Positions 11,815 to 23,252 of a stretch of DNA of 64,000 nucleotides are shown here, piece after piece. The translations under genes were made by a program, and so were the position numbers. Within the stretch, counting starts at the first letter, position 1. Every line of letters begins with the position of its first letter. The DNA is taken from contig CM030363.1 of the NCBI GenBank assembly GCA_017893485.1, forward strand, positions 110,603,073-110,667,072, in the 5' to 3' direction. The notes under the pieces were generated by a model, which did no database searches, was not told the DNA's origin, and worked only from the letters and a program-made list of their open reading frames with translations. The DNA comes from Hemerocallis citrina. Lineage: Eukaryota; Streptophyta; Magnoliopsida; Asparagales; Asphodelaceae.

Positions 11815-13031
11815 CTATTCATACGATTCAATTGGGAAGATGAAAAATCCAACCCCCTGAGATGTGGATGCGATATCTTCAGTCTGTTGGTGATGAATTA
11901 ATTGTTCATCGTCAAATTTCTCAAAAAAAGCATCGTTGACTGAATGCTTACATATAAAATTATGGAGTGCACAACAGGCTGTGACCATCATAACTTGTCT
12001 TGTAAAATAGTAGTTTGGCATGTCATTAAAGATGGCAAACCTTTTCTTGAATACACCAAATGTTCTCTCAATCACATTTCATAGCCTAGCATGCTGTTTA
12101 TTAAAAAATTGTCTAGATTGAGTTGGTTCATGGTTGGCCCCTTGAAAGTCCTGTAAGTGGTATGGCTCACCACGGTATGGTGCTAAAAAACCAGGCATAT
12201 TAGTATAACCACAATCTACTAAGTAATATTTATCGTTGGGTGGGATTTCCAACAGTCTTTCTGATAATGCACTCTGTATTACACGGGAATCGTTAGCACT
12301 GCCTTCCTATTCCGCGTAAACAAATGTGAACAGCATATCAAAATCACTTGCTGCCAAAACATTTTGGGTGATATTACCCTTTCGAGAGCGACAAGCATTG
12401 CTTCGAATAGCGGGTACCGTAGCTTTGATTAATGTGCCATCAGCAGCACCAATAGCTCCCTACATTAATGAATTCGAATAATAGATATTACGTGCAAACT
12501 TTGAAAAACTTTAATAAACCATGACGAGTGAAGGTAACAGAATACCTTAAACCACGGATAAAAGTCTCGGGAATTAGTGATCCTTTCATGTACATGTGTA
12601 GTGTCGGGGGGAGTGATAAGTACTGTTGCTGCTCTTGCCAAACCTTTCAAAACAAGTGTAAAATGCTTATCGATTGTTTGAAGTGAGTGATTAAACCTAT
12701 TAGCACATGCTCGCATTCTTGTACTGTGACCGACAATATACAGAAAAATTGCCACACTTTCCTCAAAAGACAAGCGTCTACGTCTTGAAGCCTCCTCTAT
12801 TTCCTCAAGGTAGTTGCCATTTTTTAGAAAAGCACACAAGGCCATAAAACAATCTTGATTCATACGGAATATTTCATGAAACGTAGACTGGGAACCCTCT
12901 AACATTTCATTCAAATATTCACGTCCTGTTAATTTTGGATAGGACATTGTACTTTCTTCACAGAGTTCACTTAGGAAGATTATATTCATCAAGACATCAG
13001 CATCGTCACTACTAGATGAAGAAGTATCCAT
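11815..13031 (-). pseudogene. Harbinger (PIF-type) DDE transposase, one intron, two stop codons
   Basis: Exon 1 (13031-12546, about 162 residues) starts with an acidic serine-rich stretch. It then carries the family's N-terminal region, including the helix-turn-helix-like segment FLYIVGHSTRMRACANRFN. An 86-base intron (12545-12460) has GT and AG ends and joins in frame to exon 2 (12459-11815, about 214 residues). Exon 2 shows the catalytic carboxylates in order: ADGT, YYLVDCGYTN and NVIERTFG. Two in-frame stops interrupt exon 2. One lies before EGSANDSRV where the family has W (TGG to TAG). The other lies just before NVIERTFG where R is expected (CGA to TGA). Without them the protein would be about 376 residues, normal for HARBI1-like transposases. 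It would cut and rejoin the element ends together with its Myb-like partner; this copy is probably inactive. Confidence 0.92.
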
Positions 13032-13386
13032 AACTACGGTGGCACTTGCAGTAGTAACTCACTATGACAAAAAGTAGAAATTCAATTGATAAAGTAAGTT
13101 CACTAATTTAATACTACGACTATAGTGCACGATATTTACAGAATATAAATTAACATATTACGCGATGGAACATTGCCACAAGCTCAAATTATGAAAAAAA
13201 ACAACATATACTACTAATAGCAAATCCATTTTGGCAAAAAAATAAAACTAAATTTAAATTAAATAAAAACCGCCACGTTTTACCATCAAACCGTCATAAT
13301 ACAATATCTCTCACGCAAATACGCAAATAATTATAAAAAACAGTACACATTATGATATGTTTTTCCAACTCAAATAAATGGGATGG
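13032..13386. promoter_or_regulatory. Spacer between the Myb-like gene and the transposase gene of H
   Basis: No ORF is supported. It is AT-rich and lies upstream of the transposase start and downstream of the Myb-like stop. It must hold the transposase promoter if that gene has its own, but I see no clear TATA box. Confidence 0.4.
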
Positions 13387-13720
13387 CTATTGCTCAGCAT
13401 TATTCTTCACCCACCACTCCTGCTGTGCCGGGGTCATATGAAGGAAACTATGACAAGCGCGAGGATAAGCAATTAGGTGGTTAAGTGCTTTCCCTGTTTC
13501 ATTGCAATCAAGCCCAGACATCGCATTAATTATATCTTGGCATTGATCCAACTCGGCCAAAGCAGGGTCAACCGAGACATTACTGTCCACCTCTATTTTC
13601 TTCTTTAACCTGCTTCTTTTTACCACCTGAGTTTCTAGACAGGAACTAACAAATTCTTTCACATACGACATATTTGTTCCCCGACCACTTGATATACCAG
13701 ACTTTCTCTTACGAGATCCT
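13387..13720 (-). pseudogene. Myb/SANT-like protein of H, C-terminal half, separated by copia F
   Basis: The minus strand encodes RKRKSGISSGRGTNMSYVKE and continues to NNAEQ plus stop (about 111 residues). It includes the conserved helical C-terminus with AYPRACHSFLHMTPAQQEWW. This is the distal part of the second gene found in PIF/Harbinger elements. The upstream half lies at 21526-22202, on the far side of the 7.8-kb copia element F. The frame is open, so the only visible lesion in this part is the insertion. Confidence 0.85.
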
Positions 13721-14989
13721 TGTTAGGGTTATATACTGAAAGCATCACTTTTGTATTAACTTTATTTCCTTATTTTTTGAATGAGAATCATATGGGCATA
13801 TGTTTGCATATTGTGTTTATTATAATATTAATGCAAGTATCTGATATTCTATAAGGTTGATAATATGGTGTGAGGTGACACACAGAAGATCATATTATCA
13901 GTTCCCTATGGAATATATAAATAGTTCACAACCTAGACGGACTTGGACAATCCATTGGAAAGGTTGTAGTGTAAGCTGGTATTAGTCTATCTTGACTATA
14001 GGTTTACACTAGTACACTTTGTGTGTATTGAACAGGACCACTTGAGGTTGTTCTCTTTGTATTGACTACAAAAGAGAACAAACACCTCTGTTATTATGGA
14101 TGCTTATGCTCTTAATCCAGATATAATAACAGACATGTATATGCAGTGTGCATTACTTTGACTCATAAAAGAGTGAGATTCATTATGGATCAACAACCTC
14201 TATGAATTGGGTAATATCATTATATGTATGATGGGCTGTTGATTGTAAAAGGAATCCATGTCCCGATACGTCGGGTTGATGATGTCCCCTTAAGGAGCTC
14301 ATAAGGATTATCATGTAAACCCTGCAGGTGGATTACATCCGACATGACAAATAAAGTTGAGTGATACTACTTAAGGATAAAAGATGTTGATCAATATAGT
14401 TGTCAGTAACTTAATTTGATCGACGGACATTCGATATCTTAACATGGGGAGCTGAACGAGCATATAATAAAAGGAGCCCATAAATATAATTTGGGATTAG
14501 GAAGGTAGTGCAACAATAGCTCTTTAGTGGACCGAGCTATTGTTAATGGGCCTGGGTTTTGTGTTCGGGCTGAACACGGGATACCCAGATTCGTTAGGAG
14601 ACCTAACCCTAATTTCTCCTCATGGTCCCTGCCGTAGCCTTATATATATATCCTCTATTCTCTGGCCGTCATATAATTATCAGAGATAAGAAGTTTTCTC
14701 TAAATTCGTGATTCACGTAAGGAGAGAAAGAGAGGTCAGCCAAGGAGAAGAAAGGTTGGGAGACCATCGCCCAACCGACGTCCAACCCGAGGAAGGAATA
14801 CGTGCAGAAGATCTTGGGGTCGCTGACGGCTCGAGGTTGCTAGAAACTATCGTCTTCTTCTCATCGCAGGTATAATTCGTGAACCCTAGATTCCGCTATA
14901 TAGGGTTAGATCACGTATTAAATCTGTTAAGCTTTTATGATCGATACGCACACCAATCCGTGGTCCTGGGACTCATCGCAGTTCCATCA
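13721..14989 (+). repeat. Copia F 5' LTR
   Basis: Begins TGTTAGGGTTATATACTG and ends AGTTCCATCA. A TATA-like stretch (TTATATATATATCC) lies at about 14640-14653. A strong 5' splice site, TCGCAGGTATAATT, lies at 14866-14877, about 200 bases downstream of the likely transcription start. The 3' LTR copy at 20255 is nearly identical. Confidence 0.92.
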
Positions 14990-14991
14990 AT

Positions 14992-15003
14992 TGGTATCAG
15001 AGC
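14992..15003 (+). other. Copia F primer-binding site
   Basis: TGGTATCAGAGC, two bases after the LTR end, is complementary to the 3' end of initiator methionine tRNA, the usual primer for plant copia elements. Confidence 0.93.
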
Positions 15004-16236
15004 CGGTTTTGGATCTGCGTATTGATTGTTACATCCATGTTGTCCAATAAAACTTGCGTTGTATGATAGTCGGTAGATGTAGATCTATTCTAACTCGGTT
15101 TTGCAGGCATCTTAGATCCAACTATTATGGTCCAATGCATGTTTTGTTTGTGTTGTTGTTTTGTGGATGTAATTAATATCACGAGGGTTGATCGTACTTA
15201 TAATTTTAATTTTTCAATCTAGATTATGTGTGAACTCCTTCGGGAGGCATATGATTGATGTAATTTTAATTTTAATTTTTTTTTTTCGATCGATCGTGAT
15301 GGCGGTGGTGGCTGTTTCTGACACCGGAGGAGATGCTGTTCTTAGGCAGTCCAGAGATCGACAGATGGTTTTCGATGAAGAAATCGGCAGCCAAACCTTA
15401 TTAAAAAAAAAATCGGGCCGCTGCCCCGAACCCCGCGACCTGATCGGCCAGGTCGAACCCCGAATAACTCTGCGCAGGGTCAGATTTGGGATTCGCACAG
15501 TCGGGGAAGAATCAAGAAAGATGACCATAATAGTTGGATATTTATTTTCAAATTTATTGCCATTATTGCTTATTCTGATTATGCATGTTTATTATTTTGT
15601 GATTTTTTTTTGAAAAACTAGGATCACATTTATAATGGACAACATGGACATAAATTAACTAGTACAAAAACCCTCATTGTTAAATAACTAAGTGGGAGAG
15701 GGAATTCATTTAACATGAATCCCACGGTCTCCATTGCTGGTTTGTAGGTGATATAATTATACTTGCATGTTGGCTTTAGTGCTTTCCTCCATATCGGATG
15801 AGTATAATTATGGATCACCAGTACAAACTTCCTTAGGGATAATTGTAAAAAGTTACCTAGTATGTGTTCACTTCTCTATCTGAAGGAACTCAATACAAGA
15901 TAATGGACTTAGTATTAAGCAATGGTATACACTTAGATACAAATAATGGTATCCTCCCCATCGGAGTCACTGCTATTATTTGTAGGACCAGAGCAAGACC
16001 AACAGATTAATTTTATTTGTCATAAAGTTGTGTTGACATGATAGTAAAATTAATAGGAAAAACCTACTTGAACAAATATTGAATTTGTATACGTCCACAC
16101 TATCGTGGCATGCTAAATTCATGGTGTTTAAGGTGTTGGTGAATTTTTTTTATTGTTTTGAGGGAATCAATATTTAATTAATTCAAAAAGTTTTGCCCTA
16201 CATAATTTTTTTTACGTGATTCTCAGGATTTTAAAA
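15004..16236 (+). other. Copia F untranslated leader with a candidate 3' splice site
   Basis: A 1.2-kb leader without a supported gene. The ORFs at 15188-15613 and on the opposite strand show no domain. It ends TTACGTGATTCTCAG at 16212-16226, eleven bases before the gag ATG at 16237. That matches a 3' splice acceptor and could pair with the GT at 14870 inside the LTR. Confidence 0.55.
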
Positions 16237-19200
16237 ATGGGTTCTTTCAGTCCACTTATGGTGATTCTTAAAGAAAACAAACTTACTAGACCTAATTATA
16301 TTGACTGGAAACGTAACTTGGATATTGTCTTAACTGCTGAAGAGTACAAATTTGTACTCAATGAGGAATGCCCACCTAAGCCTGATGCTAACTCTGATGA
16401 AGAGGTCAAAGAGGCTTATAAGAAGTGGAAAAAGGTAGATGAGATGGCGCGGTGTTACATTTTGGCATCTATGTCAAATGTACTGCAGCATCAGCATCAG
16501 GCCATGCCCACAGCTTATGATATGATGTACAACCTTAAGGAACTCTTCGGACATCAGAGTAGAGCAGCTAGGCAATTTGCTATGAAGAGTTTGATGAGAG
16601 CATCTATGGCTGAGGGGACACCAGTAAGGGATCATGTTCTCAAGATGATGGGTCATCTAAATGAGATGGAGATCCTTGGTGCTGAAATCGATGGGGAAAC
16701 CCAGGTCGATATCATTCTCGGGACTCTGCCTAAAAGTTTTGACTCGTTTTGCCTTAATTACAACATGAACAAAAGGTTGTATAGTTTGGCAGAACTTGCA
16801 AAAGAACTACAGGATGCTGGAGCTCTCTTCAAGCAGAATGCCCATGTTTATGTGACTGAAAAGGACTCTGCTTCTAAGCCGAAAGGTGGTAAGAAGAAGA
16901 AAGTTCAGAAACAAGTAAACTCAGCAAAGAAGGGCATGCGACCTCAAGGCGCTGTGAAAAAGCCGAAAGGCAAGTGTTTCAAGTGCAAAGGGTCAGGACA
17001 TTGGAAGACTGACTGTCCACTTCTCAAACAAGTGAACAAAGAAGGTATATCTCATTTACTAGTTGTTGAAACATGTTTAGTGGTGTTATCTACCGGCACC
17101 TGGTGTGTAGATACAGGAGCCACTAATCATGTCTGCAATACATTGCAGGGGTTCCAGGAAACCAGACGGCTCAGTGATGGAGAGATATGCTTGTTTATGG
17201 GTGACGCTACAAGAGTAGCGACCGTTGCAATAGGAGATGTTATTTTATCTTTTGGTAGAAATAAGTCTTTGACATTGAGAGATTGTCTTTATGCACCTTC
17301 ACTTAGAAGGAATTTAATTTCTGTTTCCATGCTAGTTAAGGATGGATATTCAGTTTATTTTAATGACAATATTGTTATTAGAAAAAATAAGCATTTTATC
17401 TGTTCTGGTGCAATGGTTGATAATCTATATGTCATTAATCCTATTTCGCCCACGATGCAACTTATGGAAATAAATAATATGTCTTCTAACATAAATAAGA
17501 GAAAATAACCTTCTTGTATGAACCAAACATATCTTTGGCACTTGTGATTGGGGCATGTTAACCTAAGAAGGATTCAAAGACTGGTTAAAGATGGACCTTT
17601 GAGTTCATTGGAAGTGGAGGCACTACCAGTCTGTGAATCCTGCTTGGTAGGTAAAATGACCAAAAGGCCTTTCAAGGCAAAGGGGTATAGGGCCAAAGAT
17701 GTGTTGGAATTGGTTCATTCTGATTTGTGTGGGCCCATGACTGTCCAGGCTAGAGGTGGCTTTGAATATTTTGTCACATTTACTGACGATTATTCAAGGT
17801 ATGGATATATTTATTTGATGCACCGTAAGTCTGAGTGCTTTGAGAAATTCAAAGAGTACAAGGCAGAAACGGAGAAACGTCATGGAAAATATATCAAGTC
17901 ATTACGTTCAGATCGTGGTGGCGAGTATCTCTTTGGGGAGTTTAGGGACTATTTGTCAGAGGCTGGGATTACATCCCAATTATCAGCACCTGGAACACCC
18001 CAACAGAATGGTGTAGCAGAAAGAAGGAATAGGACTCTTATGGAGATGGTTAGATCAATGATGAGTTATTCAGATTTACCAGATTCGTTTTGGGGACATG
18101 CCTTAGAAACTGCAGCGTATATTTTGAACTTGGTTCCTTCTAAGTCAGTACCAATTACTCCCACAGAACTGTGGACTGGGCATAAGCCTAGTCTGAAACA
18201 TGTTCGGATTTGGGGTAGTCTAGCACACGTGCTGAATGAGAAAGCCGATAAGTTGGAATCTCGTACAGAAGTATGCTTGTTTGTAGGCTATCCAAGAGGA
18301 ACGAAAGGAGGTTTATTTTATAGTCCTAAGGATCAGAAGGTCATTGTTAGCACCAATGCTCGATTCTTAGAGGAAGACTATGTGATGAACCATAAACCCA
18401 TAAGTAGAGCTGTTTTAGAAGAACTGAGAGGTGAGACACCAAATACTTCAGTACCAACAGTACAACAGGATGTACCACCAGTAACTGCACAACGTGTCAC
18501 AAATGTTACACCACAACCGATAGTGCCTCATCGTAGTGGGAGGGTTGTGATACAACCTGATAGATATATGTTCTTAGGAGAGTCGTCAGACTTTGTCCCT
18601 GAGGAACAAGATTATGATCCCTGTACCTACAATGAAGCACTCCAAGATAAAGATGCAGAGTCTTGGCAAAAAGCAATGATATCTGAAATAGAATCTATGG
18701 ATTCTAATCAAGTCTGGGAGCTTGTAGAACCACCTATTGGTGTAAAAGCCATTGGACGCAAGTGGGTCTATAAGAGAAAAAGAGGATGAGACGGTAAGGT
18801 TGAAACCTTTAAAGCTCGGCTTGTTGCAAAAGGTTTTACTCAAAGAGAGGGTATCGATTATGAGGAAACTTTTTCGCCAGTAGCCATGCTTAAGTCTATC
18901 CGGATTCTTTTATCTATTGCAGCTCATCTTGATTATGAGATTTGACAAATGGATGTCAAGACAGCTTTCCTTAATGGAAGTCTTGAGGAAGACATCTATA
19001 TGAAGCAACCAGACGGGTTCATTAAAAAGGGCCAAGAGCATCTTATTTGTAAGCTCAAGAAGTCCATTTATGGACTTAAGCAAGCTTCCAGATCTTGGAA
19101 CATATGTTTTGATCAGGTGATAAAATCCTATGGATTTGATCAATGTCAAGATGAATCGTGTGTATACAAAAAGTGTGATGGAAACGTAGTGGTATTCCTA

Positions 19201-20190
19201 TTACTTTACGTGGATGACATCTTGCTCATTGGAAACAATGTGAAGGTATTATCTAACGTAAGGGTATGGTTATCCAAACAGTTTGATATGAAGGACTTGG
19301 GAGAATTAGGTCACATCCTTGGGATCAAAGTTCTACGAGATCGCAAGAAAAGGATGTTGGGCTTGTCCCAAGCTTTCTATATCGATACTATACTGACTCG
19401 TTTTGGCATGCAAAATTCTAAGAAAGGTTTCTTACCTTTTAGGCATGGAATTGCCCTATCAAAGGAGCAGTGTCTGAGGACACCTAAAGAGATAGAGAAC
19501 ATGAAAGCAGTTCCTTATGCTTCAGCAGTAGGAAGCTTAATATATGCAATGCTATGTACGAGATCAGATATCTGCTTTGCCGTTGGCATGGTTAGCAGAT
19601 ATCAGTCTAACCCGGGACAAGAGCACTGGACTGCCGTAAAGCATATTTTGAAATACCTGAAAAGGACTAAAGATTACATGCTAGTTTACCAGGCAGATAG
19701 TTTAGTTCCCTTGGGGTATACAGACTCAGATTTTCAGTCAGATAGGGATTCCAGGAAATCAACCTCAGGTTATGTTTTTACTTTGGGAGGTGGAGCCACT
19801 ATATGGAGGAGTATCAAGCAAAATGTATTGCTGATTCTACCATGGAAGCCGAGTATGTGGCAGCCTCTGAGGCAGCCAAAGAAGCGGTTTGGCTCAGAAA
19901 CTTCCTATTGGACTTGGATGTGGTACCTAATTTGCCTAAGGCTATTACACTTTATTGTGATAATAGTGGTGCAGTTGCAAATTCGAAGGAACCATGAGCC
20001 CATAAGACAGGTAAACACATTGAGCATAAGTACCACCTGATACGAGATTTTGTAAAGAAAGGAAAAGTTGCTTTGATCAAGATAGCATCAGCAGACAACC
20101 TAGCTGATCCCTTCACTAAGAGCTTACCAGCTAATGCTTTTGATAGTCATGTTGAGGGAATGGGAGTCAGATGCGTAGCAGCATGGCTTT
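16237..20190 (+). pseudogene. Copia F gag-pol polyprotein with stops and a frameshift
   Basis: The start chosen is the ATG at 16237 (MGSFSPLMVILKENKLT). Domains in order are Gag with RPNYIDWKRNLD, a zinc knuckle CFKCKGSGHWKTDC near 16975, and protease WCVDTGATNHVC near 17100. Next comes integrase with the zinc motif around 17550-17660 and catalytic regions [17 protein letters not shown] and [13 protein letters not shown] follows with AFLNGSLEEDIY and LLLYVDDILLIGN, then RNase H with YTDSDFQSD and DSTMEAEYVAASEAAKEAVW. Stops lie at 17506, 17545, 18787, 18943 and 19995, and a one-base frameshift lies near 19821. Where relatives allow a guess, the stops are CGA to TGA or TGG to TGA. It cannot make a full polyprotein. 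Confidence 0.93.
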
Positions 20191-20194
20191 AAGT

Positions 20195-20254
20195 ATAAGT
20201 GGGAGATTTGTAACAGTATACTGAAAAGCAATGCTTTAAGTATAAGTGGGAGAT
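20195..20254 (+). other. Copia F polypurine tract, present twice
   Basis: TTTAAGTATAAGTGGGAGAT occurs at about 20190-20210 and again at 20235-20254, the second directly before the 3' LTR. Between them is a degraded copy of the LTR start (TGTAACAGTATACTGAAAAGCA against TGTTAGGGTTATATACTG...). A short duplication across the tract and the LTR start explains this. Confidence 0.8.
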
Positions 20255-21525
20255 TGTTAGGGTTATATACTGAAAGCATCACTTTTGTATTAACTTTATT
20301 TCCTTATTTTTTTGAATGAGAATCATATGGGCATATGTTTGCATATTGTGTTTATTATAATATTAATGCAAGTATCTGATATTCTATAAGGTTGATAATA
20401 TGGTGTGAGGTGACACACAGAAGATCATATTATCAGTTCCCTATGGAATATATAAATAGTTCACAACCTAGACGGACTTGGACAATCCATTGGAAAGGTT
20501 GTAGTGTAATCTGGTATTAGTCTATCTTGACTATAGGTTTTACACTAGTACACTTTGTGTGTATTGAACAGGACCACTTGAGGTTGTTCTCTTTGTACTG
20601 ACTTCAAAAGAGAACAAACACCTCTGTTATTATGGATGCTTATGCTCTTAATCCAGATATAATAACAGACATGTATATGCAGTGTGCATTACTTTGACTC
20701 ATAAAAGAGTGAGATTCATTTTGGATCAACAACCTCTATGAATTGGGTAATAACATTGTATGTATGATGGGCTGTTGATTGTAAAAGGAATCCATGTCTC
20801 GATACGTCGGGTTGATGATGTCCCCTTAAGGAGCTTATAAGGATTGTCATGTAAACCCTGCAGGTGGATTACATCCGACATGACAAATAAAGTTGAATGG
20901 TACTACTTAAGGATAAAAGATGTTGATCAATATAGTTGTCAGTAACTTAATTTGATCGACGGACATTCGATATCTTAACATGGGGAGCTGAACGAGCATA
21001 TAATAAAAGGAGCCCATAAATATAATTTGGGATTAGGAAGGTAGTGCAACAATAGCTCTTTAGTGGACCGAGCTATTGTTAATGGGCCTGGGTTGTGTGT
21101 TCGGGCTGAACACGAGATACCCAGATTCGTTAGGAGACCTAACCCTAATTTCTCCTCATGGTCCCTGCCGTAACCTTATATATATATCCTCTATTCTCTG
21201 GCCGTCATATAATTATCAGAGATAAGAAGTTTTCTCTAAATTCGTGATTCACGTAAGGAGAGAAAGAGAGGTCAGCCAAGGAGAAGAAAGGTTGGGAGAC
21301 CGTCGCCCACCCGACGTCCAACCCGAGGAAGGAATACGTGCAGAAGATCTTGGGGTCGCTGACGGCTCGAGGTTGCTAGAAACTATCGTCTTCTTCTCAT
21401 CGCAGGTATAATTCGTGAACCCTAGATTCCGCTATAAAGGGTTAGATAACGTATTAAATCTGTTAAGCTTTTATGATCGATACGCACACCAATCCATGGT
21501 CCTGGGACTCATCGCAGTTCCATCA
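20255..21525 (+). repeat. Copia F 3' LTR
   Basis: It matches 13721-14989 throughout with about 20 substitutions and two single-base indels counted by eye. It ends TTCCATCA, after which the Myb-like gene of H resumes on the minus strand. Confidence 0.93.
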
Positions 21526-22202
21526 ATTTCGGCCCCGAATCGAATGGTACATCATCATCCTCATCAAGTACATTTACGTGTGACTGATTAGGGTGGCCAA
21601 ACTCATAATTCCTCCTCTGCTCCTCATCAGAATCGTACACCCTTTGTGTGGAAGCTCTGGTCACATTGCCCTGGGCAGTAGACTCTTCCATAATTTTGGT
21701 CAAAGCATCAAAATTTGCCAACCCCTTCTTCTCAAATTTTTTTGCCTTAGGGTGCATCTAATCATAGAAATTGCTGTTAATTTGCAAGTATTAAAGTCAA
21801 GATTAAGTATACAAAAAAGGATTCACAAACAAATAGCAAACTTTGAGATTATATATGAACCTTAAGATATTGGTCCCAAACTGGTTTCTCGGCAGTAACG
21901 GTTTTGTTCACTTCATCCCAACCAAAACCACTCTGTTTTTTCATATCTGAAAACACCTTCCATTCTGCTTTCAATCTCTGATGTTTTGCCTTCAACTGTG
22001 TTACCGTGAATGAACGACCACACAGCAATTCCATTTGTACAGCAAAATGATTCCAAGTTTTGCCGTCAAATGTGTTACTTTTCAGATTATCTTTGTCAAC
22101 TGCCTCCTCCATAAGGGTGACAAAATAATGCACAACATGGGGAGGCCACTTCCCAAAATCCTCATCCACCGCCATCTCCTTCCCCCTACCCATACTACTC
22201 AT
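21526..22202 (-). pseudogene. Myb/SANT-like DNA-binding protein of H, N-terminal half
   Basis: Exon 1 (22202-21861) starts MSSMGRGKEMAVDEDFGKWP and holds a Myb/SANT-like (trihelix-related) domain with KTWNHFAVQM, LKAKHQRLKAEWK and the closing PVWDQYLK. A 103-base intron (21860-21758, GT...AG) joins in frame to exon 2, MHPKAKKFEKKGLANFDALT and onward. Exon 2 is acidic at its end (LDEDDDVPFDSG) and stops at the copia F insertion. Together with 13387-13720 the protein would be about 300 residues. In related elements this partner binds subterminal DNA and assists the transposase in the nucleus. Both halves are open, so F is the only obvious disruption. Exact protein function in this species is inferred. 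Confidence 0.88.
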
Positions 22203-22967
22203 CTATATTACGGAAAAACCGATATATATTAAACAACAATGCCAAATTCCAGCATTTAAATAGTGATCTGAAATTTCTAGGTCGTAAAAAGAAACATATT
22301 CAAAATAATTTTGCCAACAACAGATTCGTAAAAAGCAACAGAATTCGTCGGTCGTAAAAAAATTTTGTGCCAACAACAGATTCAAAAATTGTAGGTCGTA
22401 AAAAGCAAAACCGTAACAAACTTGAGTCATAGGACGTGAACAAAAACAACAAAATGGGTACCAATCGGATCATACCTTCGATTGGAGTTGGAGAACGAAG
22501 AAATTGTCAGTAACAGATTCAACCTTTAATAGCCGTTTGATTCGACTTGCCCGTTGTCGAATATACCTTTTTCTGTATGCAGCACAGGTCTCACAAACCA
22601 TTAATCCCTCAACCGAAACCACTCAACCTCGAACCAAATCGACTGATGGAGAGTAGTATTCTCGTCGCCAGCGACAGAGAATCAACCGTTTGGAGTAGAT
22701 TTGGGGGTTAATAATTCCAAAATCGTTGATTTGGGGGGAGATTGGTTCAGATCTGGTTTGGAAAAGAAGGGAGGAGGGAGGTGAAGACGCGCTACAGGAA
22801 AGAGGAGAGTAAAGGAGCTTTAACTCGTGAAGTGAGAGAAGTGAGAAGGAGTGCTTTAGAAAAGAGGGGGGTATAATTTTCAAAAATACTGTTTCCAAAA
22901 AACTGTTTAACCGAACGCCATCTCAGGATTATTTTTCAAAAAAAAAAATGTTAAAACAAACACAGCC
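22203..22967 (-). promoter_or_regulatory. Right end of H: leader, possible leader intron and terminal region
   Basis: On the minus strand a GAAGGTATGATCC motif at about 22468-22480 fits a 5' splice site. A TAATATAG directly before the ATG at 22202 fits an acceptor, giving a possible 273-base leader intron (22475-22203). The inverted subterminal motif TAACCGAAC lies at 22909-22917 and the terminal repeat at 22950-22967. The ORF at 22623-22898 resembles no known protein and is more likely transcribed leader. Confidence 0.5.
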
Positions 22968-23252
22968 TAGGTATTTCTCCCAATTACCTCTGAAGTCCAT
23001 AATGCACACCCTCAACATGTATTCAAGAATTCGATTGACTCTCTCTGTTTGTCCAACAGTCTGTGGATGAAAAGCTGTGCTAAAATCTGTTCTAGTCCCC
23101 AATGATAACAGTAGACTTGCCAGAATCGAGATGTAAATCTTGCATCTCTATCGGATACAATCGACACTAGCACTCCATGTAGCTTTACTATATTTTCGAT
23201 GTAGATTTTGGCTAGCTTTTCCAATGACCAGGTTGTCTTCACTGGAAGAAAA
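22968..23252 (-). pseudogene. Element A integrase, middle piece between H and B
   Basis: The minus strand reads [20 protein letters not shown], then [16 protein letters not shown] with the second catalytic aspartate. After a frameshift near 23110 it continues to the EYMLR-type stretch and WEKYL at the H insertion. It joins in frame to 34501 upstream (KSAHF) and to 6503 downstream, which fixes the nesting of B and H inside A. Confidence 0.88.

Larger units (their letters stand above)
13721..21525 (+). mobile_element. F: Ty1-copia retrotransposon inside the Myb-like gene of H
   Basis: Complete from TGTTAGGG to TTCCATCA, 7,805 bp, with LTRs of 1,269 and 1,271 bp, a primer site after the 5' LTR, a gag-pol region in copia order (integrase before RT) and a polypurine tract. 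By eye the LTRs differ at about 20 positions (roughly 1.7%), so insertion is fairly recent. The flanks ATCCT and ATTTC do not form a clean target duplication, although the interrupted gene resumes at the right codon neighbourhood on both sides. Confidence 0.93.
6507..22967 (-). mobile_element. H: PIF/Harbinger DNA transposon, about 8.7 kb without the nested copia element
   Basis: The ends are imperfect inverted repeats: left GGTTGTGTTTGG, right (read inward) GGCTGTGTTTGT. They are flanked by a 3-bp duplication TAG at 6504-6506 and 22968-22970. Taking out the element and one TAG rejoins the integrase frame of element A exactly ([15 protein letters not shown] across the site). Two minus-strand genes are typical of the superfamily: a Myb/SANT-like protein near the right end and a DDE transposase. 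Harbinger elements prefer TTA/TAA targets, so TAG is a slight departure. The large non-coding left arm (6507-11800) is unusual for the group. Confidence 0.9.

Noticed and set aside
22623..22898. 91-codon ORF near the right end of H as a third transposon gene
   Set aside because: No recognisable domain; it lies in the probable leader of the Myb-like gene and next to the terminal repeat.
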